DNA from: Alphaproteobacteria bacterium
GTDB taxonomy: Bacteria; Pseudomonadota; Alphaproteobacteria; Caulobacterales; Caulobacteraceae
Assembly: GCA_018820665.1 (NCBI GenBank)
Contig: JAHJNW010000084.1
Location: 1-64,000, forward strand
DNA length: 64,000 nucleotides
Direction: 5' to 3'
Shown here: piece by piece, positions 59,596-64,000 of the stretch
Position numbering within the stretch: position 1 is the stretch's first letter
Layout of the letters: each line of letters starts with the position of its first letter
The notes under the pieces: generated by a model
What the model was told of the DNA's origin: nothing
What the model saw: only the letters and a program-made list of their open reading frames with translations
Database searches by the model: none
Position numbers and translations under genes: made by a program

Positions 59596-62500
59596 TCAGA
59601 ACGTGGCCGAGAGGCCGATCTTGAAACTGCGGCCGCCGAGGTAGGTCGCACGGGTGTAGTATTTGGGCGTGCCGCCCTCCCCACCGAAGGTCTGCTCGAG
59701 GTCCGGATCCCCGGTGCCGTTGAGCAGGTCGTTGGCCTCAACATAGATGCGGAAGCTGCCGGACTGCGGGCGCAAATAGTATTCCGCGCGGAAATCGAGC
59801 GTCTCTACACCTTCGCTGTAGACGCTCAGACCGCGCGGCTGGAACAGGCTCAGCGCCCTCGACTGATAGCCGTAGGCCAGCGTCGCATCGATATCGTACT
59901 TGTTGTAGGTCAGCGCCGCCGTGCCCGAATGGGCCGGCTGCTGAACGAACGGCAAGTCATTGAAGGTGTAGACGTTGTCCGGAATCGGGTCATAGGCCCA
60001 GTTGTACTGGTCGGTGCGTGAGCTCTCGGTATAGGTGTGATTCAGGAACACCCCGAGGCCGCTCCAGATCCCGGGCAGGAAGTCGAAGCGCCGCTCCATC
60101 TGGGCCTCGATGCCCCAGATCGTCGCCACTTCGTCGCTGTTCACCGGACTGCCGCCGGTGATGAAGACCGAACCGGGGTTGGCAGGGTCGAAATAGGGCG
60201 CGCCGTTGAAATAGGGGTGATCCGGCAAGGTCACCGCCGACAGCACCGCCGGGCCATTGGTGATGTTGTTCTGCAGCAGATTGTCGATCCGCTTGTAGAA
60301 GCCGCTCAGCTTGATGATGCCGATCCCCGAATAGTACTCGACGCTCAGGTCGAAATTGTCGGTGGTCGCCGGCTTCAGATCGGGATTGCCGCTGTTGATC
60401 TGCAGGATCGGCTTGACGCCTTCCGGACCCGGAATCGGGAAGTTGATGAAGGCAATCCGCGTCTCGCTGGAGAGCTGACCGATGGCGGGGCGAGCGACCG
60501 AGAGGAAATAACCGCCGCGGAAGATCAGATCGTCATTGACGCGATAGTTGAACAGCACCCGCGGCAGGATGTCTTCCGCCGTGGCTTCCTGGGTAACCAG
60601 CCGCGTGAACTCGTTCTGGAAGATGAAGTCCACGCCGATGCCGCCGCCATTCTCGGGCAGGATCGGGCCGGTATAGACGGGGAAGTTCAGATTGGTGGCT
60701 TCCAGCTTGGTGTTGTTGTAGCGCACCCCGCCGATCACCTCGAGTTTGCCGATGTCGATCCGGGCCTGGAGATAGGCGGCGAAATTGGTTTCCTCGGTGG
60801 TCTCATTGCCCTGGTCAGGGTGCGGCGTGATCGGGGTCAACGTCAGCCCTGATCCGCCGGCGACATAGCTGCCCAGATTCTCGACGAAGTCCCGGATGGT
60901 CGCCTCGCTGAGCGTGGAGAAGCCGGGCGCGGTCAGGCCGATGCGCGTCAGGTCGGACGGTTCGAAGGCAAAGCCCAGCGCCGACACCGGAATATTGCCG
61001 CCGAGCTGGCTACGGGTGAGATTGCTGCGGAACTCAGCCCGTTCGTACAGCGCGCCGACCTCGACATAGTTCAGCAAACCGCCGCCCGAGGTCCAGCGCG
61101 CGCTGCCGCTGGCCGTATAGCGGTCGTTGCTGCCCTCTGACTCGTCGATCTGTCCGCTGGCGTTGTCGATGGTGAAGGCGGACGGATCGTTGACCACAGC
61201 CCAGCCCTGGCTGCTGAGCAGCGGCAGGGGAATGCCGCTGCCGCTGCGCGGACCAAAGCCGGTGATGATGACGCCGGTGTCCGGATCGACGGCCTCGGGC
61301 AGGAACAGCGCCGCGGTCGCATCCGTATCGGGCATCCGCAGCTGGGTGCTGAAGCTGGCCGGATGCCGCTCCGTGCCGTGGGCGTAACCAGCCAGATATT
61401 TGAACTCGAACTGGCCGAGGGTGGTCTTGCCGTTCACGCTGTAGGTGTCGGTGATCTGCCGCACGTCGCGGTCATAGGAATACGCTTGCGAGCGCGAGAT
61501 GGCGGCGTTGCCCGGCGTCAGATCAAGCGCCAGCTGGGCGTTGGTCCCGCCCGGCGGCACAACATATTCTGCGGCGGTCGAGAAGGTGTCCGACAGGGAG
61601 AAGAAGTCGGACCGCGCCTCGGCGTGCTGGAAGTCGAACTTCAGGTTCGTATGGCTGGCAATCTGCCACTCGGCGGAGAGCGTCGCGGCGAGGGTCTCGG
61701 CTTCATTGTGGAAGAAGCTGGTGACGAGGCCGCCCGGATAGGCCTGATCCTCGCCGTCGATGAAGGGGAAGTTGAACAACGGATCCAGGGCTTCCAGCGT
61801 CGTGACCGGATCGCCGTTCGAGTCCAGCGGCAGGTAGCGGCCGAAATTGAGACGTCCACCGTTGCTGCCCGAGTCATAGGCGATCGAGCGGGTCGAGTGC
61901 TTGCGATACTGGACCGAGGCGCTGAGGCCGAAATTGCCGCCGAATGTCCTGGCGACAGTAGCCGACGCCAGATAGTCGTTGCCGAAATCGTCCGGGACCT
62001 GACCGCCCTCGACCAGCACGTTGATATAGCGTTCGGGCCGATCGAGCGGCGACATCGTCTCGATCTCTATCAGCCCGCCCGTGCCCGCGCTGTCCTGGCT
62101 GGGCAGCAGCGATTTGTTGATCGTGATCCGGCTGACGGAGTCGGCGAGCAGGTTCGACAGATCGGCCGAACGACCGAGACCATTGCCGACCGGCAGGTTC
62201 AAACCGTTCAGCTTGACCGCGTTCATGTCGGGCTCGAGCCCACGCACGATCACATTGGTTCCGTCACCAGTCACTGAGTTTCGCTGGAAGGACACGCCCG
62301 GCGCCCGGCGCAGCGCCTCGGAGAAGGTCGTGCCGGTGAAGTTGCCGAGATCGTCGGCCGAGATCACGTCGGCGCTGTTTTCGGCGGTCCGCTGCAGGTT
62401 GAGCGCATTCGCCCGCGCGCTGCGCGAGCCGTAAACGAGGACGTCATCGACCGTCCCGACCGAAGTTCCTCCGAGGATGAACACCTGGGCCCGCGCCGAG

Positions 62501-63039
62501 CCGGGCGAGATGGTCACCGTCTCGACGAGGGTGTCGTAGCCCAAAAACGAGACTTCGACGGTGTAGGACCCGGCCGGCAGCGACGGAAACCGAAAGCTGC
62601 CGAAATCGTCGACGCTGGTGGTCTGACCCGTCTCGACGATGCGCACCAGCGCGCCATCCAGACCGCGGTTGCCATCGGCGAGAGAGACCTGGCCGATCAG
62701 GGAACCCGGACCCTGCCGGACCTGCTGCCCGGTCGCGGCGCCGTTGACCACGAACGAACCGCCGTCGGTGATGCTGAGCCTCAGCCCGGAGCCGCGCAGA
62801 ACCGTCTCATAGGCGGTGCGCGCCGAAAAACTTCCGCGCAGCGGCGGCGCCGCCCTGCCCCGCAATTCCTCGCCGGAGAACACCACATTGGTATCGGTCT
62901 GCGCAGCGATGGCGCGCAGCGAGGTCTCGAGCGGCTGGGCCGGCAGATCAAAAGCATAGAGCGCCTGGGCCTGGGCCTGGGTCGCCAGAACGAGCGTGCT
63001 GGCGCTGACGGCCAACATGGCCAGTGTGCGTGAATACAT
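59596..63039 (-). CDS. TonB-dependent receptor with N-terminal STN (secretin/TonB short N-terminal) domain and carboxypeptidase-regulatory-like domain
   Basis: STN-like region AFDLPAQPLETSLRAIAAQTDTNVVFSGEELRGRAAPPLRGSFSARTAYETVLRGSGL; CarboxypepD_reg-like segment; plug ENSADVISADDLGNFTGTTFSEALRRAPGVSFQR; C-terminal GGRSFKIGLSATF. Confidence 0.94.
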   Translation of the reverse strand: MYSRTLAMLAVSASTLVLATQAQAQALYAFDLPAQPLETSLRAIAAQTDTNVVFSGEELRGRAAPPLRGSFSARTAYETVLRGSGLRLSITDGGSFVVNGAATGQQVRQGPGSLIGQVSLADGNRGLDGALVRIVETGQTTSVDDFGSFRFPSLPAGSYTVEVSFLGYDTLVETVTISPGSARAQVFILGGTSVGTVDDVLVYGSRSARANALNLQRTAENSADVISADDLGNFTGTTFSEALRRAPGVSFQRNSVTGDGTNVIVRGLEPDMNAVKLNGLNLPVGNGLGRSADLSNLLADSVSRITINKSLLPSQDSAGTGGLIEIETMSPLDRPERYINVLVEGGQVPDDFGNDYLASATVARTFGGNFGLSASVQYRKHSTRSIAYDSGSNGGRLNFGRYLPLDSNGDPVTTLEALDPLFNFPFIDGEDQAYPGGLVTSFFHNEAETLAATLSAEWQIASHTNLKFDFQHAEARSDFFSLSDTFSTAAEYVVPPGGTNAQLALDLTPGNAAISRSQAYSYDRDVRQITDTYSVNGKTTLGQFEFKYLAGYAHGTERHPASFSTQLRMPDTDATAALFLPEAVDPDTGVIITGFGPRSGSGIPLPLLSSQGWAVVNDPSAFTIDNASGQIDESEGSNDRYTASGSARWTSGGGLLNYVEVGALYERAEFRSNLTRSQLGGNIPVSALGFAFEPSDLTRIGLTAPGFSTLSEATIRDFVENLGSYVAGGSGLTLTPITPHPDQGNETTEETNFAAYLQARIDIGKLEVIGGVRYNNTKLEATNLNFPVYTGPILPENGGGIGVDFIFQNEFTRLVTQEATAEDILPRVLFNYRVNDDLIFRGGYFLSVARPAIGQLSSETRIAFINFPIPGPEGVKPILQINSGNPDLKPATTDNFDLSVEYYSGIGIIKLSGFYKRIDNLLQNNITNGPAVLSAVTLPDHPYFNGAPYFDPANPGSVFITGGSPVNSDEVATIWGIEAQMERRFDFLPGIWSGLGVFLNHTYTESSRTDQYNWAYDPIPDNVYTFNDLPFVQQPAHSGTAALTYNKYDIDATLAYGYQSRALSLFQPRGLSVYSEGVETLDFRAEYYLRPQSGSFRIYVEANDLLNGTGDPDLEQTFGGEGGTPKYYTRATYLGGRSFKIGLSATF

Positions 63040-63140
63040 GAATCCCCCCATGGGAGCCCCATCCCTTCGGACCCCACAAGAGTAGACGCAGCGCGGCCGC
63101 AAAACCGACACGATCGGGACACAAAAAAATCACCGCCCCG

Positions 63141-64000
63141 TCAGCGCTTGATGTGCAGGGCGTCATCCTCCTTCTCGATGCGCAGCCCGTGCAGGGTCGC
63201 GGCCGCTTCGGCGAAGTCCGGCGCATTGGTCGCGAAGACGCCGGAGACCGGCAGGGCCGCGACCCGGGGATCGTCGACGACGATCACCGGACCGCCATAG
63301 CGGTTCAACTCGGTCACGGCCTCGCCCAGCGGCGTTTCGCTAAAAACGGTCTGACCGCGCCGCCACGCGGTCGCGGCCTCGATGGACCCGGGCTCGATAC
63401 GGCGCGGGCCGTCCAGCGGCTCGGTCAGCTTCTCGCCGGGCCGGAGCACCAAAGGCGCCTCAACCGCGCCGCCCGTTCGCGGGCGGTCGTGCGAGACGGC
63501 GACCTTCCCCTTGATCAGGGTGACGACCACGTCGTCGCGGGTCCGGCGAACCGTGAAGACGGTGCCTAGCGCCACAACGCGCGTGTCCCCGGCGACCACG
63601 ACGAAAGGCCTGTCAGCGTCATGCGCGACCTCGAACATCGCCTCGCCCCGATCCAGTTCGATCTGGCGGCGCTCCGCATTGAACCGGACGTCCACCTGGG
63701 TGTCGGTGTTCAGCGCAATGCGGCTGCCGTCGGCGAGCGTCGCCACCTTCTGTTCGCCAGCCGCCGTCGCATAGGCCCCGGCGTCCGCCAGCGACCACCA
63801 GAGCGCGCCGAAACTGACGACCACAGCCAGACAGGCCGCCATGGCCGCCGGGTACAGCATCCGCCGTCGGGCGACGGGCGGGGGCGGATACAGCTCCTCC
63901 TGTCCGTATCGCGCCGCACGCGGCAGGATCGCCCAGGTTTCATTGGCCCGCTCGAACGCCTCGGCATGGGCGGGATCGGCCGCCAGCCACGCATCCAGAG
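63141..64000 (-). CDS. FecR-family transmembrane anti-sigma regulator (5' end beyond window)
   Basis: WLAADPAHAEAFERANETW upstream; ATAAGEQKVATLADGSRIALNTDTQVDVRFNAERRQIELDRGEAMFEVAHDADRPFVVVAGDTRVVALGTVFTVR. Confidence 0.94.
   Translation of the reverse strand, partial: LDAWLAADPAHAEAFERANETWAILPRAARYGQEELYPPPPVARRRMLYPAAMAACLAVVVSFGALWWSLADAGAYATAAGEQKVATLADGSRIALNTDTQVDVRFNAERRQIELDRGEAMFEVAHDADRPFVVVAGDTRVVALGTVFTVRRTRDDVVVTLIKGKVAVSHDRPRTGGAVEAPLVLRPGEKLTEPLDGPRRIEPGSIEAATAWRRGQTVFSETPLGEAVTELNRYGGPVIVVDDPRVAALPVSGVFATNAPDFAEAAATLHGLRIEKEDDALHIKR

Overview
High-GC alphaproteobacterial chromosome segment. Gene content and order suggest Caulobacterales, possibly Brevundimonas-like (inference only). 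Left to right: (1) a type II secretion operon gspD(partial)-E-F-G-H-I-J-K-L-M; (2) a DEAD-box helicase with a repetitive basic tail, an orphan MalK/UgpC-type ABC ATPase, alr-radA-cvpA-purF, VOC and SDR proteins, an AraC regulator and a serine hydrolase; (3) der, a bamB-like gene, a YfgM-like TPR gene and a heavily damaged panB; (4) an ECF-type sigma factor with a small membrane protein, a DUF6249-like protein, an EEP phosphatase and a GH3 beta-glucosidase; (5) a compact ilvD-ilvC-ilvB-ilvN/M-leuA-ilvE-leuC-leuD-leuB superoperon followed by thrA-thrB, with thrC convergent; (6) proB and a DUF1501/DUF1800 pair; (7) a galactan-utilisation locus (GH53, TonB receptor, GH2, FadR/GntR regulator); (8) an M16 protease next to an STN-domain TonB receptor and FecR. 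Main discoveries: (a) two palindromic elements translated in frame inside the prepilin leaders of gspH and gspJ; (b) classical leader-peptide/terminator attenuators upstream of both ilvD (Leu/Ile/Val-rich leader) and thrA (MTTSITTITTLMAGTG), controlling enzymes that appear to lack their usual allosteric domains (582-aa AK-HSD fusion, 408-aa LeuA, 88-aa IlvM-like subunit); (c) a panB remnant spread over several frames with an internal deletion; (d) LacI-family-like operators at the orphan ABC ATPase and the GH3 gene, and a perfect TTGTCTGACAA palindrome in the galactan-locus divergent promoter; (e) a possible Fus-like protein-import locus (M16 protease, TonB transducer, FecR). All calls come from reading the sequence; no database search was run.
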